NCBI GenBank assembly: GCA_958413095.1
Contig: CATYUF010000063.1
Coordinates: forward strand, 1-8,389
Length of the DNA: 8,389 nucleotides
From: an uncultured Clostridium sp.
GTDB taxonomy: Bacteria > Bacillota > Clostridia > TANB77 > CAG-508
Direction of reading: 5' to 3'
Under the pieces are notes generated by a model that saw only the letters and a program-made list of their open reading frames with translations, searched no databases and had not been told where the DNA came from. A program made the position numbers and the translations under genes. This document shows positions 1 through 6,619 of the stretch, piece after piece; the first letter of the stretch is position 1; every line of letters starts with the position of its first letter.

Positions 1-92
1 TTATTTTCTGTATTTTCAAATTGTTTTAACTCCAAAAATGTTTCTATATCTCCTGTTTTTTTAAAGGCATCCCAAGCAATTTGTTTAATCAT
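1..92 (-). CDS. yqzL: YqzL family small protein (partial, cut by window edge)
   Basis: Reading the minus strand, an open frame starts at the ATG at 90-92 and is still open at base 1, giving 30 visible residues beginning MIKQIAWDAFKKTGDIETF. The pattern of an aromatic-rich start followed by F-x-K-T-G-D/N-x-x-x-F/Y-L matches the YqzL family of roughly 45-residue proteins of unknown function, which in many Bacillota sits between era and recO. Here it lies 94 bases downstream of era on the same strand, exactly that position. A GGAG ribosome binding site ends about 8 bases before this ATG. An in-frame ATG three codons upstream (99-101) is almost on top of the GGAG, so I reject it as the start. The family match is from memory of the motif and the synteny. 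recO would be expected just outside the window, which is inference. Confidence 0.72.
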   Translation of the reverse strand, partial: MIKQIAWDAFKKTGDIETFLELKQFENTEN

Positions 93-186
93 ACATTTCA
101 TCTCCATTCTTAAAGTTTTACCTTTAATATTATCTTTTGCATTTTTATATATTTTATACAATTTTTATCTTTTTGTTAATAGTTTA

Positions 187-1089
187 TTATTGTAATTTGA
201 ACTTATTAACTATTGATTGATTATCAATCCAATCTTCTTTTACTTTTACCCAAGTTTTTAAATTTATTTTTGTGCCAAAATTTTCTTCCATATCTATCCT
301 TGCTGCTCTTCCTATTCTTTTTAGCATTTCTCCATTTTTTCCTATTATTATTCCTTTATGAGATTCTCTTAAACAATAAATTGTTGCTTCTATATCATAT
401 ATTTCTTCTTTTTGTTTATTTTTTCTTAGTTTCATTTTTTCTATTTCTACATAAATTCCATGTGGTACTTCATCTTGTAGTAATTTTAGTGCTTTTTCTC
501 TTATTGTTTCTTCTGCTAATTGTCTTAAAGTTTGGTCTGTATATTCTTCTGTATCATAATATGCTGGTCCTTCTTGTAAATTTTTTTCAATTTCATCCAA
601 TATTTTTTCTCTATATTTAGAATTTGTTGCTGAAATTGGTATTACTGCTTCAAAACTATATTCTTTACTATATATTTCAATTAGTTTTAAAAGAGTTTCT
701 CTTTTTACTAAATCTATTTTATTTATTATCAATATAGTTTTTCTTTTAGATTCTTTTATTTTTTCTAGTATTATTCTATCTCCTTTTCCAATATCTTCAC
801 TTGTTGCTTCTATTAAAAATAACACTATATCTGCATCAGGTATAGTTGAAAATGAAGTCTCAACCATTGTTTCATTTAGCTTGTGCTTTGGTTTATGTAT
901 TCCCGGTGTATCTGTAAATATTATTTGCGTATTTTCTCTATTTACTATACCTCTTATTGCTGTTCTTGTTGTTTGAACTTTATTTGCTATTGCTGCAACT
1001 TTTTCTCCTACTAATAAATTTATTAATGTTGATTTCCCTACATTTGTTCTTCCTATTAATGTTACAAATCCTGATTTAAAGTTTGCCAT
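187..1089 (-). CDS. era: GTPase Era
   Basis: Era is an essential GTPase that binds 16S rRNA near its 3' end and helps 30S subunit maturation. The 300-residue protein has the normal Era length and layout. The GTPase domain shows G1 GRTNVGKS (residues 13-20), QTTRT in the G2 region (39-43), G3 DTPG (60-63), G4 NKID (123-126) and G5 ISA (152-154). A C-terminal KH RNA-binding domain follows, with its signature GIIIGKNGEMLKRIG at 246-260. The G1 loop carries Thr where Era usually has Pro (GRPNVGKS), a mild variant that should not stop nucleotide binding. An AGAGGAA ribosome binding site lies about 7 bases before the ATG. yqzL follows on the same strand, as in other Bacillota. The usual upstream partners (ybeY, dgk, cdd) are not here; a long inverted repeat and a glycosyltransferase gene lie upstream instead. 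Confidence 0.97.
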   Translation of the reverse strand: MANFKSGFVTLIGRTNVGKSTLINLLVGEKVAAIANKVQTTRTAIRGIVNRENTQIIFTDTPGIHKPKHKLNETMVETSFSTIPDADIVLFLIEATSEDIGKGDRIILEKIKESKRKTILIINKIDLVKRETLLKLIEIYSKEYSFEAVIPISATNSKYREKILDEIEKNLQEGPAYYDTEEYTDQTLRQLAEETIREKALKLLQDEVPHGIYVEIEKMKLRKNKQKEEIYDIEATIYCLRESHKGIIIGKNGEMLKRIGRAARIDMEENFGTKINLKTWVKVKEDWIDNQSIVNKFKLQ

Positions 1090-1146
1090 AATAATTCCTC
1101 TTTCTATTTTGTTTTTTGATTATATTTTTAAGTACATTACTTTTAT

Positions 1147-1152
1147 ATTATA
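1147..1152 (-). promoter_or_regulatory. Candidate -10 box for era
   Basis: The minus strand reads TATAAT here, 58 bases before the era start. The sequence 16-18 bases further upstream (ACAAAT/TACAAA) is a poor match to TTGACA, so only the -10 box is convincing. The alternative is that era is transcribed by read-through from the glycosyltransferase gene, past the hairpin at 1450-1490 and the long inverted repeat. Confidence 0.4.
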
Positions 1153-1235
1153 CACCATTTTCATGCTAAATTTGTAGAATTTAAGAAAATTTTTCAATTT
1201 TTTTCATTATATTATAACAATTTTATTGTAGAGAA

Positions 1236-1397
1236 GCTGGGAATGGGTATTCCTTATAACTTTTTTTTGAATTTTTGACGTTCGCCTGAAATGAAGATTA
1301 GAATTGGTTAGGCTCATTCGAAAGCCTTACCAATTCTTTCTGAATGGAATAAGTAGTCAAAAATCCAAAAAAGTTATAAGGAATACCCATTCCCAGC
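1236..1397. repeat. 162-bp long inverted repeat with nested stem-loop (MITE-like or structured intergenic repeat)
   Basis: The outer arms are 1236-1279 and 1356-1397. Their first 31 bases are identical in inverted orientation, starting GCTGGGAATGGGTATTCC. The remainder differs only by a two-base T-run expansion and one G/A change. Inside lies a second inverted repeat, 1300-1314 with 1323-1337 (AGAATTGGTTAGGCT against its complement, one mismatch), around an 8-base loop. It contains no substantial reading frame. No clear target-site duplication is visible at the ends. It sits between the glycosyltransferase gene and era, both on the minus strand. It could be a miniature inverted-repeat transposable element, a dispersed structured repeat, or a strong RNA hairpin that separates transcription units. 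Confidence 0.85.
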
Positions 1398-1449
1398 GGC
1401 TAATTTTAAAAACCATTACACAGTAACTTATTTTCCCAATAAATCATTA

Positions 1450-1490
1450 AAGACTGCCTATAAATATATTCCTATATTTATGACAGTCTT
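1450..1490 (-). terminator. Probable terminator hairpin after the glycosyltransferase gene
   Basis: An imperfect hairpin pairs AAGACTG at 1450-1456 with CAGTCTT at 1484-1490 and extends inward through AT-rich pairs (ATAAATATA against TATATTTAT) around a short loop. It starts 26 bases past the glycosyltransferase stop codon. The T-tract on the minus-strand side is interrupted (TTTAATGATTTATT), so termination may be partial. Confidence 0.6.
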
Positions 1491-1516
1491 CATTTTAATA
1501 TATTATTCTATACTTC

Positions 1517-2809
1517 CTATGCATATGCTTGACGTTTTCTAAAATTAAGCAAATTAGTAATTTCATTATCTCCTTTAATTGCCTTTTTAGTCTTTTTTGC
1601 TCTTTCTTGTTCAAGTTCTCTTTTTTGTTTTTCTGCCATTGATTGACAAATTGCTTTTTGATATGTAAAGTGAGTATCTTGTGCTATTTTATTCCAATTA
1701 TATTCATTTCTAACTTTATTTTTAGCTTTTTTTGTTATGTCTGCACATAATTTATGGTCATATAACAATTCTAATATTGAATCTGCTATTGAATTTGGAT
1801 TTCCTGCATAACTTTTCATTCCATTTTCTCTATGTTGCACAATTTCATTTAAACCTCCAATATCTGATACAACTATTGGATTTTCTGATAGCATTGCTTC
1901 TAATGCAACTATTCCAAATGGCTCATATGTACTTGGAAATACTGCAACATCAGCTGCTTTATACATTTTTTGCACATCTTTTCCATTCATATATCCTGCA
2001 AAATATACTTTATTTGATATTCCCATAGCATTTACTTGTGCTTTTAGCTCGTCTATCATTCCACCTTTTCCACAAATAACAAGTTTAGAATCATGGTATC
2101 CATTTAAAATTTTAGGCATAGCTGAAATTAAATGTTGAATTCCTTTTTCATATACTAATCTTCCCATAAATAATATGATTTTCTCATTATCCATAGCAAA
2201 TCTTCTTCTAAAATTGTAATCTCTTTCTACACCATTAAATAAGTTTAAATTAACTCCATTTGGAACTACATTGATTTTTTCATATGGTAAACCGAATAGT
2301 CTTTGTAATTCATTTTTCATATAATTACTATTAACTATAACTTCTGAAGCTTCATATGTAAGCATCCATTCTGTGTCATTTATATATCTTTGTGTTTCGT
2401 CATGTATTCCACTATTTCTTCCTGCTTCTGTTGCATGTATTGTTGCAACTATTGGAATATTATATGAATTTTTTAATGTTTTTGCTGCATATGCTACTAA
2501 CCAATCATGTGCATGGATTACATCAAAATTCCCTTCTTTTCCTATTATCTCATTTGCTTTTGCAACTAAATTAAAGTTTAATTGCATAATCCAATCGATA
2601 AAGTTATTAGGATTTATCATATAATTATCCACTCTGTATACTTTTACGCCTTTATCATCTTCAAAATATGGTGCATCTCCTTCTTTATATGTAACAACTG
2701 TTACATCATGACCATCTTTTAATAAAGTTCTTGACAAATCATATACAACCCTTGCTATTCCGCCTACTACTCTTGGTGGATATTCCCATGTTAACATCAA
2801 TATTTTCAT
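1517..2809 (-). CDS. Glycosyltransferase family 4 protein (GT-B fold, glycogen/starch-synthase-like)
   Basis: This is a retaining GT-B glycosyltransferase that should transfer a sugar from a nucleotide-sugar donor; the donor and acceptor cannot be read from sequence. From the preferred start the protein has 430 residues. The N-terminal domain opens MKILMLTWEYPPRVVGGIAR, with the glycine loop at 15-17 typical of glycogen-synthase-like GT4 enzymes, and HAHDW at 99-103. The C-terminal donor-binding domain has PNGV (183-186), GRLVYEKG (216-223) and the E-x7-E motif (E296 and E304 in YEPFGIVALE). A charged, probably helical tail of about 40 residues (390-430) follows the catalytic fold. The ATG at 2807-2809 is preferred because AGGAAG lies 7 bases upstream and the family starts there. 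An in-frame ATG at 2852-2854, with GAGG very close to it, would add a basic 15-residue extension. Possible roles are glycogen or alpha-glucan synthesis or a cell-surface polysaccharide. Confidence 0.9.
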   Translation of the reverse strand: MKILMLTWEYPPRVVGGIARVVYDLSRTLLKDGHDVTVVTYKEGDAPYFEDDKGVKVYRVDNYMINPNNFIDWIMQLNFNLVAKANEIIGKEGNFDVIHAHDWLVAYAAKTLKNSYNIPIVATIHATEAGRNSGIHDETQRYINDTEWMLTYEASEVIVNSNYMKNELQRLFGLPYEKINVVPNGVNLNLFNGVERDYNFRRRFAMDNEKIILFMGRLVYEKGIQHLISAMPKILNGYHDSKLVICGKGGMIDELKAQVNAMGISNKVYFAGYMNGKDVQKMYKAADVAVFPSTYEPFGIVALEAMLSENPIVVSDIGGLNEIVQHRENGMKSYAGNPNSIADSILELLYDHKLCADITKKAKNKVRNEYNWNKIAQDTHFTYQKAICQSMAEKQKRELEQERAKKTKKAIKGDNEITNLLNFRKRQAYA

Positions 2810-2872
2810 TGATATACTTCCTTTCATTTTTTGTTTTCTTTTGTTTTTTGACATTTTTCCTCAATTTAATAT

Positions 2873-2901
2873 ATTCTATACAACTTTTTCAAAAATGTAA
2901 A
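2873..2901 (-). promoter_or_regulatory. Promoter for the glycosyltransferase gene
   Basis: The minus strand reads TTTACA (2896-2901), 17 bases, then TAGAAT (2873-2878). Transcription would begin near 2866, only about 12 bases before the upstream in-frame ATG at 2854 and about 57 bases before the preferred ATG at 2809. Confidence 0.6.
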
Positions 2902-3129
2902 CCTTTTTTTCTAAAATTCTTTTTTTATTTTTCTAAATTCACATTTTTTATTTAATATCTTTTTTATTCTTAGTTTTATTTATATACTTAATATTAGTTA
3001 TCTAATATAAATTAATAATATTTAACCTATTTTATTATTAATGTTAAATCTTGCATTTCAATACTTATTTACGTAAATTTATATATTTTAAAATTGTTTT
3101 AAATAGTAAGATTTTCTGCTTTTTTCATG
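2902..3129. other. AT-rich intergenic spacer with no recognisable gene
   Basis: This is the middle of the 395-base gap between rpmA and the preferred start of the glycosyltransferase gene. It is very AT-rich, with many short A and T runs. I see no reading frame with a ribosome binding site, no tRNA and no strong hairpin. The gap's identifiable signals are the rpmA terminator on its right and the glycosyltransferase promoter on its left. Confidence 0.6.
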
Positions 3130-3190
3130 AAAAAAGATTTAGTTTCATATCATGTATATATTTTTACATAATATTTAACTAAATCTTTTA
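3130..3190 (-). terminator. Rho-independent terminator after rpmA
   Basis: A perfect 12-base inverted repeat, AAAGATTTAGTT (3133-3144) and AACTAAATCTTT (3177-3188), has a shorter inner pairing (ATGTA with TACAT). On the minus strand it is followed by a run of six T. It begins 15 bases past the rpmA stop codon and closes the rplU-rpmA unit. The loop is longer than usual. Confidence 0.75.
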
Positions 3191-3204
3191 TAAATTATTT
3201 ATTA

Positions 3205-3465
3205 TTAGTTTTCTACTGGATAAACACTTACTTGTTTTTTATCTCTACCTTTTCTTTCAAATTTAACTTTTCCATCTACTAATGCATATAAAGTATCGTC
3301 GCTACCTTTTCCAACATTAGTTCCAGGATGTACGTTTGTACCTCTTTGTCTTACTAGGATATTTCCAGCTAAAACAAATTGACCGTCAGCTCTTTTTACT
3401 CCAAGACGCTTTGATTCACTCTCTCTACCATTGTGGCTACTACCTTGACCTTTTTTATGAGCCAT
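3205..3465 (-). CDS. rpmA: 50S ribosomal protein L27 (bL27)
   Basis: L27 is a large-subunit protein whose N-terminus reaches towards the peptidyl-transferase centre. The 86-residue protein has the family signature in order: AHKKGQGSSHNGRESESKRLGVK at the start (residues 2-24), then GNILVRQRGTNVHPGTNVGKGSDDTLYAL in the middle. The ribosome binding site AAAGGAG lies about 8 bases before the ATG. Most Bacillota L27 proteins carry a short N-terminal extension removed by the protease Prp, whose gene normally sits between rplU and rpmA. Here there is no extension: an in-frame TGA stands three codons before the ATG. The 55-base gap after rplU also has no room for prp. The gene is co-transcribed with rplU and ends at the hairpin at 3130-3190. 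Confidence 0.98.
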   Translation of the reverse strand: MAHKKGQGSSHNGRESESKRLGVKRADGQFVLAGNILVRQRGTNVHPGTNVGKGSDDTLYALVDGKVKFERKGRDKKQVSVYPVEN

Positions 3466-3520
3466 GTTTTTTCACTCCTTTCGGTTCAATATATATATTT
3501 CCAATTAATTTATACATTAA

Positions 3521-3880
3521 TTATGCTTCTACTTTTTCAGTAGCTTTTTTTGTTTCTGCTTTTTTAGCAGCTGTTTTTATTGATGTAATTTCTACTTTTG
3601 TGTATGGTTGTCTGTGTCCTTGTTTTCTTCTATAATTCTTTTTAGCTTTCATTTTGAAAACAATGATTTTTTTACCTTTACCATGAGAAACTACTTTTCC
3701 TTCTACTTTAACACCTTTAACATAAGGATTTCCTACTTGTACTTTTCCTTCTTCTGAAACTAATACTACATTATCAAAAGTAACTTTTTTACCTTCTTCT
3801 GCATTTAGTTTTTCGAAAAATACAACATCTCCTTGTGCTACTTTGTATTGTTTTCCACAGCTTTCAATTATTGCGTACAT
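3521..3880 (-). CDS. rplU: 50S ribosomal protein L21 (bL21)
   Basis: L21 binds 23S rRNA in the large subunit. The 119-residue protein opens MYAIIESCGKQYKV, the standard L21 start. The C-terminal signature is the basic stretch KMKAKKNYRRKQGHRQPYTKV at about residues 76-96, a near-universal L21 feature. A low-complexity Ala/Lys/Glu tail of about 16 residues follows, making it slightly longer than the usual 102-105 residues; such tails are common. The ribosome binding site GGGAGG lies about 9 bases before the ATG. It is the first gene of a two-gene unit with rpmA, has its own promoter at 3983-4011, and a structured leader that may allow feedback control by L21. Confidence 0.98.
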   Translation of the reverse strand: MYAIIESCGKQYKVAQGDVVFFEKLNAEEGKKVTFDNVVLVSEEGKVQVGNPYVKGVKVEGKVVSHGKGKKIIVFKMKAKKNYRRKQGHRQPYTKVEITSIKTAAKKAETKKATEKVEA

Positions 3881-3976
3881 TTAAAATGCACCTCCCTTAT
3901 TTGTATACTCGCTAATCCTTAAAAAAGGTAACTATCATTACATAGTGTTTTCTAACCTTGACTAAGCGGATTACAG
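3881..3976 (-). promoter_or_regulatory. Candidate L21 leader (5' UTR of rplU)
   Basis: About 95 bases separate the predicted transcription start from rplU. On the minus strand the RNA can form an outer stem TAATCC/GGATTA, a middle stem AAGGT/ACCTT and an inner stem CTAT/ATAG with flanking pairs, followed by the GGGAGG site. Position and nested-stem layout fit the ribosomal-protein leader known upstream of rplU in Bacillota (Rfam L21 leader). I assign it by position and hand folding, not by a model search. Confidence 0.6.
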
Positions 3977-3982
3977 TTACTT

Positions 3983-4011
3983 ATTTTACCATAAAATGCT
4001 ATTGGTGTCAA
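3983..4011 (-). promoter_or_regulatory. Promoter for rplU-rpmA
   Basis: The minus strand reads TTGACA (4006-4011), exactly 17 bases, then TAAAAT (3983-3988), with TGG directly before the -10 box (extended -10). It lies 34 bases past the thrS stop. I see no terminator between thrS and this promoter, so thrS transcripts may also read into rplU. Confidence 0.85.
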
Positions 4012-4044
4012 CTGTTCTATTGAATTTTTATCAAATTAGCGTTT

Positions 4045-5979
4045 CTATTTTTTATTTTCTATTTTCTCCAATATTTCTTTAACAAATTCATCTACTACTT
4101 TTACTCCAACATCACCATCTTCTCTTGAACGAATAGATACTGTATTAGCTTCTACTTCTTTTTCACCAACAATCAACATATAAGGAATTTTTTGTAATTG
4201 TGCTTCACGAATCTTATAACCTGTTTTTTCATTTCTATCATCTACTTCTACACGAATTCCTTTTACTTGTAATTTTTCTTTTACCTTGTAGGCATAGTTA
4301 TGTTGCTTATCTGAAATTTGCAATATTTTCACTTGTACCGGTGCCACCCATACTGGTAGATTTCCTTTTGTTTCTTCTAGTAAGAAAGATATAAATCTAT
4401 CAGATGAACCTAAAATTGCTCTATGGATAACTACTGGTCTATGTGCTTTTCCATCTTCTCCTATATATTCTAATTCAAATCTTTCTGGTAATGCAAAGTC
4501 TAATTGACATGTTGGTATTGTTACATCATGATTTAATGCTGTTTTGATTTGAATATCAATTTTTGGTCCATAAAATGCTGCTTCTCCTTCTGCTTCATAA
4601 AATTCAATATTTAATTCTTTTAATATTTCTCTTAATTGACTTTCTGCTGTTTCCCACATTTCGTCATTATCAATATATTTTTCTTTATTTGCCTTATCTC
4701 TTAAAGATAATCTATATTTGAAAGCTGAAGCTGGGAATCCAAAGTCTTTTTGATACACTTCTTTTATTAAAGTTAAAACTCTTCCTACTTCTTCTTTTAT
4801 TTGGTCTGGTCTTACAAATAAATGTGCATCATTTTGACACATTTGACGAACTCTTTCTAATCCACAAACACTACCACTTGATTCATATCTAAAGTCATGT
4901 GCTAATTCTCCTATACGAATTGGTAAGTCTCTGTAAGAATGCATTTTATTTTTGTAAATTAACATATGATGAGGACAGTTCATTGGTCTTAATACCATTT
5001 CTTCATTATCCATTTTCATTACTGGAAACATATCTTCTTTATAATGGTCCCAATGTCCACTTGTTTTATATAAGTCTACATTTGCTAATGATGGTGTATA
5101 TACATGTGCATATCCTAATTGAATTTCCTTGTCTTGGATATATCTTTCTAAAATTCTTCTAATAGTTGCACCATTTGGTAAATACATTGGAAGTCCTGAA
5201 CCTACTAGTTTATGTGTCATAAAAATGTCTAAGTCTTTCCCTATTTTTCTATGGTCTCTTTGTTTTGCTTCTTCTAAAAAGTCTAGATGTTCCTGCAATT
5301 GACTAGCTTTGGGGAAAGATATTGCATATATTCTTTGTAACATTTTATTTTTTTCGCTACCTCTCCAATATGCTCCTGATGATGATAATATTTTTACTGC
5401 TTTTACCTTTCCAGTACTCATTAGATGTGGTCCTGCACATAAATCTGTAAAATCACCTTGTTTATAGAAAGTGATTTCTTCATCTTCTGGCAACTCTTCT
5501 ATTAATTCTACTTTATATTGTTGTTCTTTCATTAATTCTAAAGCTTTATCTTTTGGTAATGAAAATCTTTCTATTTCTATATTTTCTTTTATTATTTTTT
5601 TCATTTCTTCTTCTATTTTTGCTTTGTCTTCATCTGTAAATGGTTTTTCAACATCAAAATCATAATAAAATCCATCATCTATACTTGGTCCTATTGCAAA
5701 TTTAACATCTGGAAATAATCTTTTTACTGCTTGTGCCATTATATGTGATGTTGTATGCCAATATGCTTTTTTTCCTTCTAAATCGTCTTCATTAAATGTG
5801 TGTATTATTAAATTACTATCTTCTTTTATTTCATATCTTAAGTCTTTTATTTCTCCATCTATTTCTCCACAAGTTGCATTTCTTGCTAGTCCTTCACTTA
5901 TTTTTTTTGCAATGTCAATGATTTTTACTCCTGATTCTACTTCTAAATTAGAACCATCTTTTAATGTAATTTTTATCAT
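4045..5979 (-). CDS. thrS: Threonyl-tRNA synthetase
   Basis: ThrRS is a class II synthetase that charges tRNA-Thr with threonine and edits mischarged Ser-tRNA-Thr. The 644-residue protein is full length. It has an N-terminal TGS domain (about 1-62) and an editing domain with HTTSH (H75, H79) and C181-A-G-P-H185. The catalytic core has motif 2 FRYESSGSVCGLERVRQM (363-380) and motif 3 with GSSDRFISFLLEE (524-536). The zinc/threonine ligands C335, H386 and H519 are all present. A C-terminal anticodon-binding domain covers about 545-644. The ribosome binding site AAGGGGG lies 8 bases before the ATG. Expression is probably set by the T-box leader and terminator upstream, so low charging of tRNA-Thr raises synthesis. 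A tRNA-Thr gene is transcribed divergently from the neighbouring promoter. infC, which often follows thrS, is absent; rplU follows. Confidence 0.98.
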   Translation of the reverse strand: MIKITLKDGSNLEVESGVKIIDIAKKISEGLARNATCGEIDGEIKDLRYEIKEDSNLIIHTFNEDDLEGKKAYWHTTSHIMAQAVKRLFPDVKFAIGPSIDDGFYYDFDVEKPFTDEDKAKIEEEMKKIIKENIEIERFSLPKDKALELMKEQQYKVELIEELPEDEEITFYKQGDFTDLCAGPHLMSTGKVKAVKILSSSGAYWRGSEKNKMLQRIYAISFPKASQLQEHLDFLEEAKQRDHRKIGKDLDIFMTHKLVGSGLPMYLPNGATIRRILERYIQDKEIQLGYAHVYTPSLANVDLYKTSGHWDHYKEDMFPVMKMDNEEMVLRPMNCPHHMLIYKNKMHSYRDLPIRIGELAHDFRYESSGSVCGLERVRQMCQNDAHLFVRPDQIKEEVGRVLTLIKEVYQKDFGFPASAFKYRLSLRDKANKEKYIDNDEMWETAESQLREILKELNIEFYEAEGEAAFYGPKIDIQIKTALNHDVTIPTCQLDFALPERFELEYIGEDGKAHRPVVIHRAILGSSDRFISFLLEETKGNLPVWVAPVQVKILQISDKQHNYAYKVKEKLQVKGIRVEVDDRNEKTGYKIREAQLQKIPYMLIVGEKEVEANTVSIRSREDGDVGVKVVDEFVKEILEKIENKK

Positions 5980-6088
5980 AAGATAACCCCCTTATTTTTA
6001 TAAAATATATTATATTAATTTTTTATTTTTAGAGCACTCTCTTGCTATTTATTTTCATACCAAATTTTATAAGAATTTCATATACATA

Positions 6089-6125
6089 CAAAAAACTCCC
6101 ATAGATATTTAATATCCATAGGAGT
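6089..6125 (-). terminator. T-box-controlled intrinsic terminator
   Basis: On the minus strand ACTCCTATGGATATT pairs with AATATCTATGGGAGT (15 pairs, two of them G-U), followed directly by six T. The 5' arm lies just after the T-box sequence, as expected for mutually exclusive terminator and antiterminator structures. It ends 110 bases before thrS. Confidence 0.9.
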
Positions 6126-6319
6126 GCTATTTTACACGGTTCCATCCTAAATTTTACTTTATTAAAGATTATAACGTATCTCACTCGTTTGGCTTATTCA
6201 CCAAAAACTTAAAGAGTTAGTTTTCAAATATGTTTTCCAAAGTTAGCTTTCAGCCTTTGACTAACTCTCTCTTTTGGTAACCTTTATTTTACTCTTCTCT
6301 TATTTGCCTTTTACTTATG
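6090..6319 (-). promoter_or_regulatory. T-box riboswitch leader of thrS
   Basis: The minus-strand leader contains the T-box core AGGATGGAACCGTG (6135-6148; consensus AGGGTGGNACCGCG), followed by a terminator hairpin and U-run (6090-6125). Upstream is a stem I-like region with AGAGAG (about 6261-6266), GTTAG pairing with CTAAC, and GGTTACC facing GGTGAAT. On the 3' side of the stem, GAAAACTAACTC offers ACU (6219-6221) as the specifier codon, which fits threonine; a second ACU at 6215-6217 means the exact codon is uncertain. Uncharged tRNA-Thr should pair at both the specifier and UGGA of the T-box, favouring the antiterminator and letting thrS be transcribed. Confidence 0.93.
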
Positions 6320-6325
6320 ACTTTA

Positions 6326-6354
6326 ATTTTATTATATTTTTTCAAAAAAGTCAA
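6326..6354 (-). promoter_or_regulatory. Promoter for the thrS leader
   Basis: The minus strand reads TTGACT (6349-6354), 17 bases, then TAAAAT (6326-6331). Transcription would start near 6319, giving a leader of about 340 bases before thrS that contains the whole T-box. Confidence 0.75.
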
Positions 6355-6363
6355 TAGAAATTA

Positions 6364-6392
6364 TTTACTTTTATATTCTCTTATTGTATAAT
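6364..6392 (+). promoter_or_regulatory. Promoter for tRNA-Thr
   Basis: The plus strand reads TTTACT (6364-6369), 17 bases, then TATAAT (6387-6392), giving a start near 6399, ten bases before the tRNA. Its -35 box is 9 bases from the oppositely oriented -35 box of thrS. Confidence 0.65.
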
Positions 6393-6408
6393 TGCTCTGG
6401 TTTATTTT

Positions 6409-6484
6409 GCTTCCATAGCTCAGTAGGTAGAGTGCCACCTTGGTAAGGTGGAGGTCACGGGTTCAATTCCCGTTGGAAGCCCCA
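6409..6484 (+). tRNA. tRNA-Thr (anticodon GGT)
   Basis: A complete 76-base cloverleaf with encoded CCA is present. The acceptor stem GCTTCCA (6409-6415) pairs with TGGAAGC (6474-6480). The D stem is GCTC/GAGT. The anticodon stem CCACC/GGTGG encloses the loop TTGGTAA, giving anticodon GGT, which reads ACC and ACU (threonine). The variable loop is AGGTC, and the T stem ACGGG/CCCGT encloses TTCAATT. Position 73, the discriminator, is C, followed by CCA at 6482-6484. C73 is unusual for threonine tRNA, which normally has A or U. The gene has its own promoter and terminator and is divergent from thrS, whose T-box should sense tRNA-Thr. Confidence 0.97.
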
Positions 6485-6490
6485 ATAATT

Positions 6491-6550
6491 AAAAATAAGT
6501 GTAGTTTTATTTTTGTCCAATTCGAACAAATTAAATCTACACTTATTTTT
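6491..6550. terminator. Bidirectional terminator between tRNA-Thr and sigH
   Basis: A perfect 14-base inverted repeat, AAAAATAAGTGTAG (6491-6504) and its complement (6537-6550), has an inner TTTGT/ACAAA pairing. It yields a T-run on both strands. It can end the plus-strand tRNA transcript and the minus-strand sigH transcript, whose coding region ends 70 bases away. Confidence 0.85.
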
Positions 6551-6619
6551 TACTTATAATCTTTAAGCATTTTTCTTATTTACCACTATCAACTTGAAAA
6601 CATTTCTATTTTGTAATTT

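Noticed and set aside
213..620. Plus-strand open frame opposite era, 135 residues, Leu/Phe-rich like a membrane protein
   Set aside because: It is the antisense shadow of AT-rich era; poly-Leu composition arises from the complement of Lys/Glu codons, and there is no ribosome binding site.
2810..2854. Longer glycosyltransferase start at 2854
   Set aside because: The family begins at MKILML, and a well-spaced AGGAAG precedes the ATG at 2809. The GAGG before 2854 is too close. Not fully excluded because the promoter is near.
1732..2955. Several plus-strand open frames opposite the glycosyltransferase gene
   Set aside because: All are antisense shadows rich in Leu and Phe, without domain motifs or ribosome binding sites.
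4200..5986. Plus-strand open frames opposite thrS
   Set aside because: Short antisense shadows with Ser/Leu/Phe bias inside a clear housekeeping gene.
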